A stretch of 64,000 bases of DNA from Sinisalibacter aestuarii. Lineage in GTDB: Bacteria; Pseudomonadota; Alphaproteobacteria; Rhodobacterales; Rhodobacteraceae. Location: the NCBI RefSeq assembly GCF_027923545.1, contig NZ_BROH01000001.1, positions 1 to 64,000 of the forward strand. Reading direction: 5' to 3'. The notes below the pieces were generated by a model. It was not told the origin of the DNA, searched no databases, and worked only from the letters and a program-made list of their open reading frames with translations. How positions within the stretch are numbered: position 1 is the first letter of the stretch; every line of letters begins with the position of its first letter. Both the position numbers and the translations under genes were made by a program. Positions 38,336 through 47,822 of this stretch are shown piece after piece.

Positions 38336-40864
38336 CTATTCCCGCGCCCGCAGCACCCCCGCCGGGCTGGCCGAGAGCGGGCGCCAGGCGAAGGCGAGGC
38401 CGGCCAGCATGGTCACCGCCACGCCGCCCAGCACGATCAGCAGCGCCGAGCCGGGATCGAAGGCGAACTCGGTTTCCATCACGTAGCGCGAGACGGCCCA
38501 GCCGGCGATCCCGCCCGCAAACACCGCCACCAGCCCCGCCGCCGCCCCGAGCGTGGCCGAGCGCAGGGCGAAATTGGCAAGCACGATGGCGCGCGGCGCG
38601 CCCAGCGTTTTCAGCACCGCCGCCTCATAAGTGCGCGCACGCTCGCCCGCCGCCGCCGCGCCGATCAGCACCACCGCGCCGGTCACCAGCGTGATCAGCG
38701 CGCCATAAGTGATCGCGGCGGCCACCTGCCCCATCAGCCCGGTCACCGCGCCAATGGCATCGCGCACGGAGATCACGGTGATATTTGGCCAGGTCCGCGA
38801 CAGATCGCGCATCAGGGCCGCCTCCGCATCCTGCCCGGCATAGATGGTGGCGATCCAGCTATGCGGCGCACCGGCCAGCGCCGAAGGGTTCATGGCGATG
38901 GTGAAGCCCATCCCCGCATTGGTGAAATCGACGGCGCGGAAGCTCGCCACCGTGCCGGTGATCTCGCGCCCGAGAATGTTCACCCCCATCTCATCGCCGA
39001 TCCTCAGGCCGATCTCTGCCGCCTCGTTGGCCGAAAAGCTGATCAGCGGCGCACCGGCATAGCCCTCCGGCCACCATTCGCCCTCGGTCAGCGTGGTGCG
39101 GTCCGGCAGCGCCTCCGAATAGGTCACCCCCCGGTCGCCGCGCACCACCCAGTGATCGCCCGCCACCTCCTGCGCCGGCTGGCCGTTGATCGTGGTGATG
39201 ATGCCGCGCAGCATCGGGGCGGTGTCCATCCGGCTGACGCCGGGATCGCCCTCGACACGGGTGCGCAGGGCGTCGATCTGGTCGGGCTGGATATCGACCA
39301 CGAAGAAGCTCGGCGCGACGCTCGGCAACTCGCGCTGGATCGCGCCGCGCAGGTTGTTGTCGATCTGCCCGACAGCGGCGAGGACCGACAGGCCGAGGCC
39401 GAGCGAGAGCACCACCGAGGCCGCATCGTTCCCCGGCCCGCCCACCGAGGCGAGCGCCATGCGCAGGGTGGGCCGGCCGCGCAGCCCGCGCCGCCCGGCG
39501 GCCCAGCGGGCAAACCTGCGCACCGCCCAGCCCGCCAGTACCAGGAGCAGGAAGGCGCCGAAGATGCCCCCCGCCGCCGCAAGGGTGATCGTGGGGGTGC
39601 CAGAGAACAGCGCGGCCAGGCCGACCAGCGCCGCCAGCAGCAGCACCGTCGCCAGCAGGATTGTCGGGCGCGGCCAGCGGCTGAGCCCGGTGGCCGCGTC
39701 GCGGTAGAGCGCGGCCACGCGGATATCCTGTGCCCGGGCCAGCGGCCAGAGTGTGAAAAGCGCCGCCGCCAGCGCGCCGTAAAGCGCGGCCTCGACCAGC
39801 GGGCCGGGTTCTGCGCCAAGTTCGACGGGCACCGGCAGCGCGGCCGAGATCATCGGTGCGAAGGCGAGCGGCAACCCGGCCCCAATCACCAGCCCGATCA
39901 CGATGCCAAGCGCCGTCAGCACACCGATCTGCATCGCGTAGATGGCAAAGATCGTGCCCCGCGCCGCGCCCAGCACCTTGAGCGTGGCGATGGTCTCGGT
40001 CTTTTCATCGAGATAGGCACGCACCGCCGCCGAGATGCCCACGCCACCCACCGCCAGCCCGGCGAGGCCGACGAGCACAAGGAAGCGCCCGAGCCGCTCG
40101 ACCGCATTGCTCACCCCCGGCGTGCCGTTGCGCGCATCGCGCCAGCGCGGGGCGCCTTCGGCCAGCGCCTCCTGCACCCCCGCCTGCACCGCGTCGAGAT
40201 CGGCGCCCGGTGGCAGTTTCAGCCGGTATTCGGCGTTGAACAGCGTGCCCTCGCGGATCAGCCCCGATGCGGCAAGATCGGCGCTGCGCACCAGCGTGGG
40301 CGGGCCGAAACCGAAGCCCGCAGAGGCATTGTCGGGCACCGAGACGAGCGCGGCCATCAGCACGAAATCCTGATCGCCCAGCCTGAACCTGTCGCCCGGC
40401 GCAAGTTCCAGCCGGTCAATCAGAAGCGGGCTCATCGCGGCGCCGGGCAGCCCGCCCTGCCCGGCAAAGAGCGTGTCCGTCGCCATCGGCGGGTCGAAGA
40501 CCGGCGCACCGTAGATCGGCCATGCCCCGTCCACCGCCTTGACCTGAGTGAGCGCGCGGTCGGACCCGTCATCGAGCTGCGCCATCGAGCGGAAGTCGAT
40601 CACTTCGGTGACGATCTCGGCCACGCTGTCGAGATAGGCGCGTTCGGCATCGGTGGCGCGGCGGTAGGTGTATTCCACCCGCCCGTCGCCGCCGAGCAGC
40701 ACCGCCCCTTCGCGCGCCAGCCCGGCCTCGATCGAGGCGCGCACGGTGCCCACCGCGGCAATCGCCGCCACGCCGAGGGCGAGGCAGGCCAGGAAGATGC
40801 GAAAGCCCTTCAGCCCGCCGCCCAGTTCGCGCCGGGCAATCCGCATGGCGACGCCAAGGCTCAT
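38336..40864 (-). CDS. FtsX-family ABC transporter permease (YbbP-like)
   Basis: An 842-residue membrane protein with an N-terminal helix (FRIFLACLALGVAAIAAVGT), a large periplasmic domain, three central helices near 270-400, a second set near 425-480, and a final FtsX set near 735-830. This double FtsX layout matches YbbP. Its ATG overlaps the stop of the ATPase gene (ATGA), so the two form one transporter. Systems of this type usually export or extract lipids or peptides; here the third partner is the TesA-like esterase gene facing away on the other side. Confidence 0.9.
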   Translation of the reverse strand: MSLGVAMRIARRELGGGLKGFRIFLACLALGVAAIAAVGTVRASIEAGLAREGAVLLGGDGRVEYTYRRATDAERAYLDSVAEIVTEVIDFRSMAQLDDGSDRALTQVKAVDGAWPIYGAPVFDPPMATDTLFAGQGGLPGAAMSPLLIDRLELAPGDRFRLGDQDFVLMAALVSVPDNASAGFGFGPPTLVRSADLAASGLIREGTLFNAEYRLKLPPGADLDAVQAGVQEALAEGAPRWRDARNGTPGVSNAVERLGRFLVLVGLAGLAVGGVGISAAVRAYLDEKTETIATLKVLGAARGTIFAIYAMQIGVLTALGIVIGLVIGAGLPLAFAPMISAALPVPVELGAEPGPLVEAALYGALAAALFTLWPLARAQDIRVAALYRDAATGLSRWPRPTILLATVLLLAALVGLAALFSGTPTITLAAAGGIFGAFLLLVLAGWAVRRFARWAAGRRGLRGRPTLRMALASVGGPGNDAASVVLSLGLGLSVLAAVGQIDNNLRGAIQRELPSVAPSFFVVDIQPDQIDALRTRVEGDPGVSRMDTAPMLRGIITTINGQPAQEVAGDHWVVRGDRGVTYSEALPDRTTLTEGEWWPEGYAGAPLISFSANEAAEIGLRIGDEMGVNILGREITGTVASFRAVDFTNAGMGFTIAMNPSALAGAPHSWIATIYAGQDAEAALMRDLSRTWPNITVISVRDAIGAVTGLMGQVAAAITYGALITLVTGAVVLIGAAAAGERARTYEAAVLKTLGAPRAIVLANFALRSATLGAAAGLVAVFAGGIAGWAVSRYVMETEFAFDPGSALLIVLGGVAVTMLAGLAFAWRPLSASPAGVLRARE

Positions 40865-41532
40865 GCCGCGAGCCGCCCATCGACCAGATGCAGCACCCTG
40901 TCGCAGCGCTCCGCAAGCTCGGGGGCGTGGGTGACGAGCACCAGCGTCGCGCCGTGCCGGTCGCGCAGGCCGAAGAGCAGATCCATGATCGCCGCGCCGT
41001 TGCTGGCGTCGAGATTGCCGGTGGGCTCGTCGGCCAGCAGAATATCGGGCCGGACAACGGCGGCGCGGGCCAGCGCCACGCGCTGCTGCTCGCCGCCCGA
41101 CATTTCGGACGGGTAGTGATCGAGCCGCCCGCCAAGCCCCACTGCCGCCAGTTCCTCCGCCGCGCGCTCGAAGGCATCCGCAGCGCCTGCCAGTTCCAGC
41201 GGGGTTGCGACGTTTTGCAGAGCCGTCATGGTGGGAATGAGGTGGAAAGACTGGAACACCACCCCCATATGATCGCGGCGGAAGCGGGCCAGCGCGTCTT
41301 CCCCCATCGTGCCGAGATCGCGGCCAAGCGCGGTGATCCGGCCGCCGGTGGCGCGCTCAAGCCCGCCCATGAGCATGAGGAGTGACGACTTGCCCGAGCC
41401 AGACGGCCCCGTAAGCCCCAGCGTTTCGCCGCGCGCCACGTCGAGCGTGATGCCCTTGAGGATCTCCACCCGCCCGGCATTGCCCATCAGTTCCAGCCGC
41501 GCCCCGTCGAGCGCCAGGATCGTCTCCGCCAT
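40861..41532 (-). CDS. ABC transporter ATPase (YbbA/LolD-like)
   Basis: A 223-residue ATPase. Walker A is GPSGSGKSSLLMLMGGLE, the signature SGGEQQRVALARA, Walker B ILLADEPTGNLDASNG and the switch LVLVTHAPELAERCDR. The start chosen is the ATG at 41532 (MAETILALDGARLEL) after AAGGA; the longer in-frame reading to 41616 would run toward the esterase gene. It works with the permease gene it overlaps. Confidence 0.92.
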   Translation of the reverse strand: MAETILALDGARLELMGNAGRVEILKGITLDVARGETLGLTGPSGSGKSSLLMLMGGLERATGGRITALGRDLGTMGEDALARFRRDHMGVVFQSFHLIPTMTALQNVATPLELAGAADAFERAAEELAAVGLGGRLDHYPSEMSGGEQQRVALARAAVVRPDILLADEPTGNLDASNGAAIMDLLFGLRDRHGATLVLVTHAPELAERCDRVLHLVDGRLAA

Positions 41533-41596
41533 TCCCCGGTCCTTCATCCGTCTCTTCAAGCCATATGGGCCTGTTCGCAATCTATCCAAGGCTTTG

Positions 41597-42214
41597 TTGA
41601 TATTCCCTTTCATCACCCTGCCCGCGATGGCCGAGCCGGTGACGCTGCTGGCCTTCGGCGACTCGCTGACCCAGGGTTACGGGCTGGCGCAGAACGAGGG
41701 CTTCGTGCCCAGACTGCAGCGCTGGCTCACCGATCATGGCGCTGACGTAAAGGTGATCAACGGCGGCGTCTCGGGCGACACGACGGCGGGCGGCGCGGCG
41801 CGGATCGCCTGGTCGCTCACCCCGGAGGTGGATGCGGTGCTGGTGGCCCTTGGCGGCAACGATCTGCTGCGCGGGATCGAGCCCGCGGAGAGCAAGGCCA
41901 ACCTCGATGCGATCCTGACCGAGATCGAAAGCCGGGGCCTGCCCGCCCTGCTTGTCGGGATGGAAGCCACCGGCAATTTCGGCGACAGCTACAAAACCGC
42001 CTTCGACGCGCTCTACCCCGCGCTTGCCGGAGCGCATGGCATCTCTCTCTATCCGCAATTTCTGCAAGCGCTCGTCGATCTGGGCGACCGGCAGGAGGTG
42101 CTGCGCGACTACCTGCAGGCCGACGCCACCCACCCCAACCCGGAGGGCGTTGCCCTCATCGTCGAGGCGATGGGTCCGGCCGTGCTCGACCTTGTGGAAC
42201 AGGCGGAACCCTGA
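41597..42214 (+). CDS. Arylesterase / lysophospholipase, SGNH family (TesA-like)
   Basis: An SGNH hydrolase of about 205 residues. LLAFGDSLTQGYGLAQNEGF holds the catalytic serine, INGGVSGDTTAGGAAR and ALGGNDLLRGIEP hold the oxyanion residues, and ATHPNPEG holds the Asp and His. A short signal-like segment (LLIFPFITLPAMAEP) points to the periplasm. The start is uncertain: TTG 41597 follows AAGG, and the ATG at 41627 is the alternative but would lose the signal. It is divergent from the YbbAP-type transporter, the same trio of genes seen in E. coli. Confidence 0.85.
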   Translation: MIFPFITLPAMAEPVTLLAFGDSLTQGYGLAQNEGFVPRLQRWLTDHGADVKVINGGVSGDTTAGGAARIAWSLTPEVDAVLVALGGNDLLRGIEPAESKANLDAILTEIESRGLPALLVGMEATGNFGDSYKTAFDALYPALAGAHGISLYPQFLQALVDLGDRQEVLRDYLQADATHPNPEGVALIVEAMGPAVLDLVEQAEP

Positions 42215-42397
42215 CCGCCGAGCGCCCCCCGGCGCCGGTCGCACCTCAACCCTGAGAGGTGCGTGCGACGAAGAGCGGTATCGTTGCGTCAACCGCCTAT
42301 CCCTATTGATAGGTATGTTCATCGCAAAAACCATGCGAAACCGAACAACTGAGAGTTGGGTGAACGCCATTGGCCGACGCCCCAGAGAGGTTGTAGC

Positions 42398-43006
42398 GTG
42401 GTACAGGTCTTGGTTGCTGCACCGCGAACGATGGCCGGGAAACTGGCCCAGCGTTTGACGGTGGATACGGCAAAGGCGTCGTTTGTCTTCGAACACACTG
42501 AACGTGGTGTTCTCGCGCGGCTCGGAGACAGACCGGGCGCCGACATCGTTCTGCTGGATTGGCGGCTCGCCGGCTTGTCCGGCTCCAAGGGTGTCCGGAC
42601 TGTGCGCCCCCTGCTGCGCCGCCGACGACTCGGCGTTCTTGCCCAGAAACCGACCTTCGAGGAAGCCCGCCGGGCGCTGGTGGCCGGGGCGCAGGGCGTC
42701 CTCCCGCTCGATGCCTCGCGCGATCTGATCCTTTCGGGCATCGCGCTGCTCACCGCCAACCAGCGCTTCATCCTGTTCGACACGCCGGTGGTGCTCGATA
42801 CCAACGAGGGGGCCGAAACGCTGTCGGAGCGTGAATTGCAGGTGCTACGGGGGATCTGCGATGGCCTCCAGAACAAGGAAATCGCTCACAGCTTCCAGGT
42901 GCAGGAGGTGACGGTGAAGATGCATGTGCGCGCGATCATCCGAAAGCTCAGCGCGCGCAACCGCACCCATGCAGCAATGATCGCGCGGGATCTGGGGATC
43001 GTCTGA
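42398..43006 (+). CDS. LuxR-type regulator with atypical receiver domain
   Basis: A 202-residue protein started at GTG with AGAGAGG seven bases upstream. The N-terminal part resembles a response-regulator receiver, with IVLLDWRLAGLSG giving the phospho-acceptor aspartate position, but the acidic pair normally at the first strand is replaced by QVLVAAPRT, so phosphorylation is doubtful. The C-terminus has a clear LuxR helix-turn-helix: ETLSERELQVLRGICDGLQN, then EVTVKMHVRAIIRKLSARNR. Neighbours are the esterase upstream and ccoS convergent downstream. The target is unknown. The upstream 180 bp hold a CCTATC-N6-GATAGG hairpin. Confidence 0.85.
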   Translation: MVQVLVAAPRTMAGKLAQRLTVDTAKASFVFEHTERGVLARLGDRPGADIVLLDWRLAGLSGSKGVRTVRPLLRRRRLGVLAQKPTFEEARRALVAGAQGVLPLDASRDLILSGIALLTANQRFILFDTPVVLDTNEGAETLSERELQVLRGICDGLQNKEIAHSFQVQEVTVKMHVRAIIRKLSARNRTHAAMIARDLGIV

Positions 43007-43022
43007 GCGGCGCGGTCGGGCG

Positions 43023-43184
43023 CTAATCTTCCGGCGGCGCGTCGTCCCACTCGCCAGACAGGATCCGATGCGCATCGCCCTCGGGATCGTCATATTGGTG
43101 CGATTTGAGCGACCAGAAGAACGCCGCGAGGCCAAGCCCCCCCAGAAACAGCGAAATCGGGATCAGGTAGACGAGAACGCTCAT
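43023..43184 (-). CDS. ccoS: cbb3 oxidase maturation protein CcoS
   Basis: A 53-residue protein. It has one N-terminal membrane helix (MSVLVYLIPISLFLGGLGLA) followed by FFWSLKSHQYDDPEGDAHRI, the standard CcoS pattern of a helix and then the QYDDPEGDAxRIL box. The ATG overlaps the ccoI stop (ATGA). CcoS is needed to insert cofactors into the cbb3 oxidase catalytic subunit. Confidence 0.93.
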   Translation of the reverse strand: MSVLVYLIPISLFLGGLGLAAFFWSLKSHQYDDPEGDAHRILSGEWDDAPPED

Positions 43185-45382
43185 TTCGGGCCTCTCAGAC
43201 GCAATGCGTTGAGCGAGACCGTAATCGAAGAGAACGACATCGCCAAGGCGGCCGCGAGCGGGGTGGCGAGGCCGACCAGCGCAATCGGGATCGCGATCGC
43301 GTTATAGGCAGCAGCGATGCCGAAGTTTTCCTTGATCCGTTTGGTGGCCGAGCGCGAGAGCCGCACGGCGCCGCCGATCGGCGCGAGCGAGCGGCCCAGC
43401 AGCACGATATCGGACACCACGCGCGTGGCTTCCAGCGCCGTGGCGGGCGAGATCGACACATGGGCGGCGGCGAGCGCGGCGGTATCGTTCAGCCCGTCGC
43501 CCACCATCAGCACCTTGCGCCCGTCTTCCGCAAACGCCTCGACGGCGCGCACCTTGTCTTCCGGCAGCATCCCCGCCCGGTAATCCTCGATCCCGAGGCG
43601 GAAGGCCACATCACGCACCGCGGCGGGCGCATCGCCCGAGATCAGCGTCACCCCCATGCCCTGCGCCTTCAGCGCGGCCACCGCTTCGGCGGCGCCGTCG
43701 CGCAGATTGTCGGTGAAGGTGAAGGCCACTGCCGGGCGCTTGCCGATCTTCAGATAGGTGGCCGTGCGGTCGAGCGCCTTCGCGCCCAGCCATTCGGCCC
43801 GGCCCAGCCGCACCTCCTGCCCCTGCCAGAGCGCCTCGATGCCATGGCCGGGGATCTCTTTCACATCGGTGATCCGGGCGGCGCGGATACCCTCGGCCAG
43901 AGCCGTGGTGGCAATGGCGCGGGCCAACGGATGCGACGACCCCTGCGCCATGGCCAGCGCCACGGCCAGATCGTCGGCGCTGTGATCACCCAGATTGTCG
44001 AGCTGCGGATTGCCCTCGGTGAGCGTGCCGGTCTTGTCGAAGACCACATGATCCACCTGCGCCAGCCGCTCGGTGGCGGTGGCGGATTTGAGCAGCATCC
44101 CCTGCCGGAACAGCTTGCCGGAAGCGGCGGTGGTCACCGCCGGCACCGCAAGGCCGAGCGCGCAGGGGCAGGTGATGATCAGCACCGCCACGGCGATATT
44201 GAGCGACAGGCGTACATCGCCGCCGGAGATCCACAGCCATGCCAGAAAGGCGAAGAGCGCGAGCAAATGCACCACGGGGGCATAGACCTGCGCGGCCTTG
44301 TCGGCGAGCGAGGTGTATTTGTTGCGGCTGGTCTCGGCCAGCGCCACGAGATCGGCCATCCGGTGCAGCGAGGTATCCTTGCCCGCCGCCGCCACGCGCA
44401 TGGTGAGCGGGCCGGTCAGGTTCACCTCGCCGGCGCTGAGCATCTCGCCCGGCCCGGCAAAGACGGGCAGGCTCTCGCCCGTCAGCAGCGAGCGGTCGAT
44501 CTCGCTCTCGCCCTCTTCCACCATGCCGTCCACCGGCACACGGGCGCCGGGCACGACACGCACGAGGTCGCCCACGGCGATCTCGGCCACCGAAACGACC
44601 TCCTCGCCGCCATCCGCCAGCACCCGGTGGGCGCGCGGCACTTCCAGCGCCGCCAGTTCCTCCGCCGCCGAGCGCGCCACGGCGCGGGTGCGGTGATCGA
44701 GGTAGCGGCCCGCGAGCAGGAAGAACGTGAGCGACAGAGCCGCGTCGAAATAGGCGTGCCGCCCCGACATGGCCGTTTCATACAGCGACATGCCCGCCGC
44801 CAGCAGGATCGCCAGCGAGATCGGCACATCCATGTTGAGCCGGGCAACCCGCAGCGCGGCCCAGGCATTCTTGAAGAAGGGTTGGGCCGAGAAGGCGATG
44901 ATCGGCAGAGAGATCGCCGCCGAGACCCAGTGGAACAGATCGCGGGTGGCATCCGTCGCGCCGGACCAGACGGCCACCGAGAGGAGCATGACGTTCATCA
45001 TACCGAACCCGGCCACGCCGACGCGCATCAGGATATCGCGCGAGCTCTTGTCGGTGGCGGTGGTGGTCAGCGCGCCCGAGTCGAGCTCATAGGCTTCGTA
45101 GCCGATGGAGGTGAGATAATCGGCCAGCTCCTGCGGCTCGACATCCGGGTCGGCCTCGACCGTCGCGCGTTTTAGGGTCAGGTTCACCCGCGCCGAGCGG
45201 ACGCCGGGCAAATCTCCCAGACCGTGCTCCACCCCGACGATGCAGGCCGCGCAATGGGCCGTGGGCAGGCTGAGCATGATCCGCCTGGCTTCCTGCCCGT
45301 TGCCGCGATAGCCCTTGCCCGCCGTATCTTCGGCGATATGCGCGGCGTCGCAGGCCGGACATGCGGAAACCGGGGCGGCCAT
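43181..45382 (-). CDS. ccoI: Copper-exporting P1B-type ATPase for cbb3 assembly
   Basis: A 733-residue P-type ATPase. An N-terminal heavy-metal domain has CPACDAAHI and LPTAHCAACIVGVEHGL, the membrane metal site is ITCPCALGLAVPA, the phosphorylated aspartate is in VFDKTGTLTEGNP, and the hinge in MVGDGLNDTAALAAAHV. CcoI/FixI-type proteins supply copper to the cbb3 oxidase. Gene order ccoG-ccoH-ccoI-ccoS is conserved. It is a 4-bp gap after ccoH. Confidence 0.95.
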   Translation of the reverse strand: MAAPVSACPACDAAHIAEDTAGKGYRGNGQEARRIMLSLPTAHCAACIVGVEHGLGDLPGVRSARVNLTLKRATVEADPDVEPQELADYLTSIGYEAYELDSGALTTTATDKSSRDILMRVGVAGFGMMNVMLLSVAVWSGATDATRDLFHWVSAAISLPIIAFSAQPFFKNAWAALRVARLNMDVPISLAILLAAGMSLYETAMSGRHAYFDAALSLTFFLLAGRYLDHRTRAVARSAAEELAALEVPRAHRVLADGGEEVVSVAEIAVGDLVRVVPGARVPVDGMVEEGESEIDRSLLTGESLPVFAGPGEMLSAGEVNLTGPLTMRVAAAGKDTSLHRMADLVALAETSRNKYTSLADKAAQVYAPVVHLLALFAFLAWLWISGGDVRLSLNIAVAVLIITCPCALGLAVPAVTTAASGKLFRQGMLLKSATATERLAQVDHVVFDKTGTLTEGNPQLDNLGDHSADDLAVALAMAQGSSHPLARAIATTALAEGIRAARITDVKEIPGHGIEALWQGQEVRLGRAEWLGAKALDRTATYLKIGKRPAVAFTFTDNLRDGAAEAVAALKAQGMGVTLISGDAPAAVRDVAFRLGIEDYRAGMLPEDKVRAVEAFAEDGRKVLMVGDGLNDTAALAAAHVSISPATALEATRVVSDIVLLGRSLAPIGGAVRLSRSATKRIKENFGIAAAYNAIAIPIALVGLATPLAAALAMSFSSITVSLNALRLRGPK

Positions 45383-45386
45383 GGCC

Positions 45387-45875
45387 TTACTCCTCGGAGA
45401 TGATCAACTCGATGCGCTGCTTGAACGTCACGCCGTTGGCGGCGGTGGCGAAGAAGCGCAACTCCCACTTTCCCGCATCCAGCGGCGTAATGGAAGCGAC
45501 ATGAACGCCCCGGTCGTTCCGGGTGAAGGTCAGCACCTGATCGTCGGTGCGCTGGGTGGCGCGGCCGATGGTGCCCTCGATCGCCTCGACCCGGGCCGGC
45601 TGGCCGTTCGGGCCGATGATGGTGAGCGCCACCGCGTCTTCACCCTCGAATGCGGCGCTTACGTCCCAGCCCAGCGCTTCCTGCGCGGCGCGGTCGGCAT
45701 CGAAGCTCTGCGAGGCGACGTAGGAATTGTCGACCTCCAGCCCCGGAAAGGTGCCGACGGCCGAATAGGCCATGAAGATGTTGACCCCGATGATCAGCGC
45801 GAAAGCCCCCGCGAATATCGCGAAGACCTTGCGCCCGGTCAGCGGCTTGCCGCCATCGGTCGTTTGTTCAGCCAT
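45387..45875 (-). CDS. ccoH: cbb3 oxidase maturation protein CcoH (FixH)
   Basis: A 162-residue protein with one membrane helix near residues 15-34 (FAIFAGAFALIIGVNIFMAY), VDNSYVASQSFDADRAAQEA and a periplasmic beta domain. The NSYVASQ-like box is typical of FixH. It helps stabilise the cbb3 oxidase during assembly. It is the second gene of ccoGHIS, 6 bp after ccoG. Confidence 0.92.
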   Translation of the reverse strand: MAEQTTDGGKPLTGRKVFAIFAGAFALIIGVNIFMAYSAVGTFPGLEVDNSYVASQSFDADRAAQEALGWDVSAAFEGEDAVALTIIGPNGQPARVEAIEGTIGRATQRTDDQVLTFTRNDRGVHVASITPLDAGKWELRFFATAANGVTFKQRIELIISEE

Positions 45876-45881
45876 GAGTCC

Positions 45882-47312
45882 TCACTGCCCCGTTCCGTTG
45901 AATACCGTATCGCGTGACGCGCGGTCGCCGCTCTCGCCATCGGCGACCCAGATCCTCAGCGGGGTCCGGTCATCGCGGGCCGCGTCCGAGCCAGCCGGGG
46001 CGGTCACGTATACACGCACCTTTTCTTCGGTGTCGGCCGGCACTTCAATCATGGTTCCGTCACCGCCCTGAACCTCGACATCGAACCCCGTCTCCGCCTC
46101 GCCGACCGTGATGTAATAGGGCCGGGAATTGCCGTGGGTGTTGCGAATGCCAAGCTCATAGGTATTGCGGATCGCCCCGTCGGCCATGGTCACATAGACC
46201 GGGTTGCGCTCCGGGCGCAGGGTGATCGTCAGATCGGGGCGAACAAAGAGACCCACCACCAGGGCAACGCCGAATGCCGCCCAGAGCACGAAGTACAGCA
46301 TCGTGCGCGGGCGGAAGATATGCTTGGTGATGTGGGTCACCGGCCTGCCGGCGGCGCGCTCCTCTGGCTCGTCCTTCAGAGCGAGATAGGCGATCAGGCC
46401 ACGCGGCTTGCCGACCTTGTCCATCATGTCGTCGCATGCGTCGATGCAGAGGCCGCAGGTGATGCAGGCGAGCTGCTGGCCGTCGCGGATGTCGATCCCC
46501 ATCGGGCAGACGTTGAAGCAGGCGTTACAGTCGATGCAATCGCCCAGCCCCTCGCGGTTCTTGCCCTTGCCGCGCGGCTCGCCGCGCCATTCGCGATAGC
46601 CGATGGTGATCGTGTCTTCATCCATCATCGCCGCCTGAATGCGCGGCCAGGGGCAGGCATAGATACAGATCTGCTCGCGGGCGAAACCGCCGAAGCCGAA
46701 GGTGGTGGCGGTCAGCACAAGGATGGTGCCATAGGCCACCATCGGCGCCTGGAAGGTCAGAAGCTGCATCAGCAGCATCGGCGCATCGGTGAAATAGAAC
46801 ACCCAGGCCCCGCCCGTCGCCACCGCGATCAGCAGCCAGAGCACCCATTTGGTGAGGCGCTTGCGAACCTTCTCGCCGTTCCACTTCTGCTTCCACAGTC
46901 GCAGGCGCGCGTTGCGGTCGCCCTCGACCCAGCGTTCGACCAGCACGAAGAGGTCGGTCCAGACGGTCTGCGGGCAGGCATAGCCGCACCAGACCCGGCC
47001 CAGGGCCGACGTGAATAAAAAGAGGCCGAGCCCCGCCATGATCAAGAGCCCCGCGACGAAGTAGAACTCGTGCGGCCAGATCTCGATCCAGAAGAAGAAA
47101 AAGCGGCGCCCGGCCAAGTCGACCAGTACGGCCTGGTCAGGGAGATTGGGACCCCGGTCCCAACGGATCCACGGGGTCAGATAGTAGATGCCCAGGGCGA
47201 TCCCCATGATCCACCACTTCAACGAGCGGAACATGCCTTTCACGCGGCGCGGAAAAACCGGCTCGCGGGCGGCATAGAGCTGCTCGGGAGTTTCGGGGGT
47301 GTCAGAGGCCAT
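45882..47312 (-). CDS. ccoG: cbb3 oxidase assembly protein CcoG (FixG/RdxA ferredoxin)
   Basis: A 476-residue membrane ferredoxin-type protein with five membrane helices and two [4Fe-4S] sites. GYACPQTVWTDLFVL and ICIYACPWPRIQAAMMDED give conserved cysteines, and CIDCNACFNVCPMGIDIRDG with ITCGLCIDACDDMM gives the two clusters. A C-terminal Ig-like FixG domain has NPVYVTMADGAIRNTYELGI. It is thought to reduce copper for delivery to the oxidase. An FNR box lies 64 bp upstream. Confidence 0.95.
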   Translation of the reverse strand: MASDTPETPEQLYAAREPVFPRRVKGMFRSLKWWIMGIALGIYYLTPWIRWDRGPNLPDQAVLVDLAGRRFFFFWIEIWPHEFYFVAGLLIMAGLGLFLFTSALGRVWCGYACPQTVWTDLFVLVERWVEGDRNARLRLWKQKWNGEKVRKRLTKWVLWLLIAVATGGAWVFYFTDAPMLLMQLLTFQAPMVAYGTILVLTATTFGFGGFAREQICIYACPWPRIQAAMMDEDTITIGYREWRGEPRGKGKNREGLGDCIDCNACFNVCPMGIDIRDGQQLACITCGLCIDACDDMMDKVGKPRGLIAYLALKDEPEERAAGRPVTHITKHIFRPRTMLYFVLWAAFGVALVVGLFVRPDLTITLRPERNPVYVTMADGAIRNTYELGIRNTHGNSRPYYITVGEAETGFDVEVQGGDGTMIEVPADTEEKVRVYVTAPAGSDAARDDRTPLRIWVADGESGDRASRDTVFNGTGQ

Positions 47313-47375
47313 GGCGGAATCCGATCCTGGTTTTGGCGTTAAAATTGGTTGTATGGGTCGGCCTTACCCCCCACT

Positions 47376-47389
47376 TTGACATGGATCAA
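47376..47389. promoter_or_regulatory. FNR box before ccoG
   Basis: TTGACATGGATCAA matches the FNR/FnrL consensus TTGAY-N4-RTCAA. It is centred about 70 bp upstream of the ccoG ATG. Confidence 0.85.
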
Positions 47390-47611
47390 CCGGTCTGACT
47401 GCCGCTGCGGCTGGCCCGCATCTGCGGCGGATTTCGGGGTAAATCCCTGTTTTGCCCTGATTTTAAACCCAAATCTCCGATATAACTTAAATGTGACCGC
47501 CAGATCGGGCGCGAGAGGGCTTGCGCCTGCGACATTCTGCCTCGACATTGGGCGTGCCGATCCCGGGGATAGCGAACAGGCGGATCGGGTGTCTTCCAAG
47601 TACCCGCGAGT

Positions 47612-47801
47612 CGCCGCCTGCCGTCCGGCAGGCGGCGCACCGCGATTTCGCGCCCGCATTCGCACCCGTGCGATCCGCCACGGCAGACATGGAAAAGGGC
47701 CGGGGATATCCCCGGCCCTTTCCTGTTAGGTGGCACCGACCCCGGAGAAACGCGCGAACAGGATCAGGGGTCGGTGCCGTGTCCGGGGAGTGAGGCCCCG
47801 G
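47612..47801. other. Hairpin-rich stretch between ccoG promoter and ccoP
   Basis: The 510-bp gap 47313-47822 holds no convincing gene but four separate inverted repeats. A perfect 11-bp stem CGCCGCCTGCC/GGCAGGCGGCG lies at 47612-47637. A perfect 28-nt palindrome at 47694-47721 reads AAAGGGCCGGGGATA outward from both sides. GGCACCGACCCC (47732-47743) pairs with GGGGTCGGTGCC (47767-47778). TCCGGGG (47782-47788) pairs with CCCCGGA (47795-47801). The palindrome is flanked by T and A runs and is a likely bidirectional terminator of ccoNOQP; the others are unexplained. Confidence 0.6.
47694..47721 (-). terminator. Terminator of ccoNOQP (perfect palindrome)
   Basis: A perfect 28-nt palindrome with AAAGGG/CCCTTT ends and a T run on the minus strand, about 100 bp beyond the ccoP stop. 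Confidence 0.72.
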
Positions 47802-47822
47802 AACTCTGTGACCTGGCCGGCG

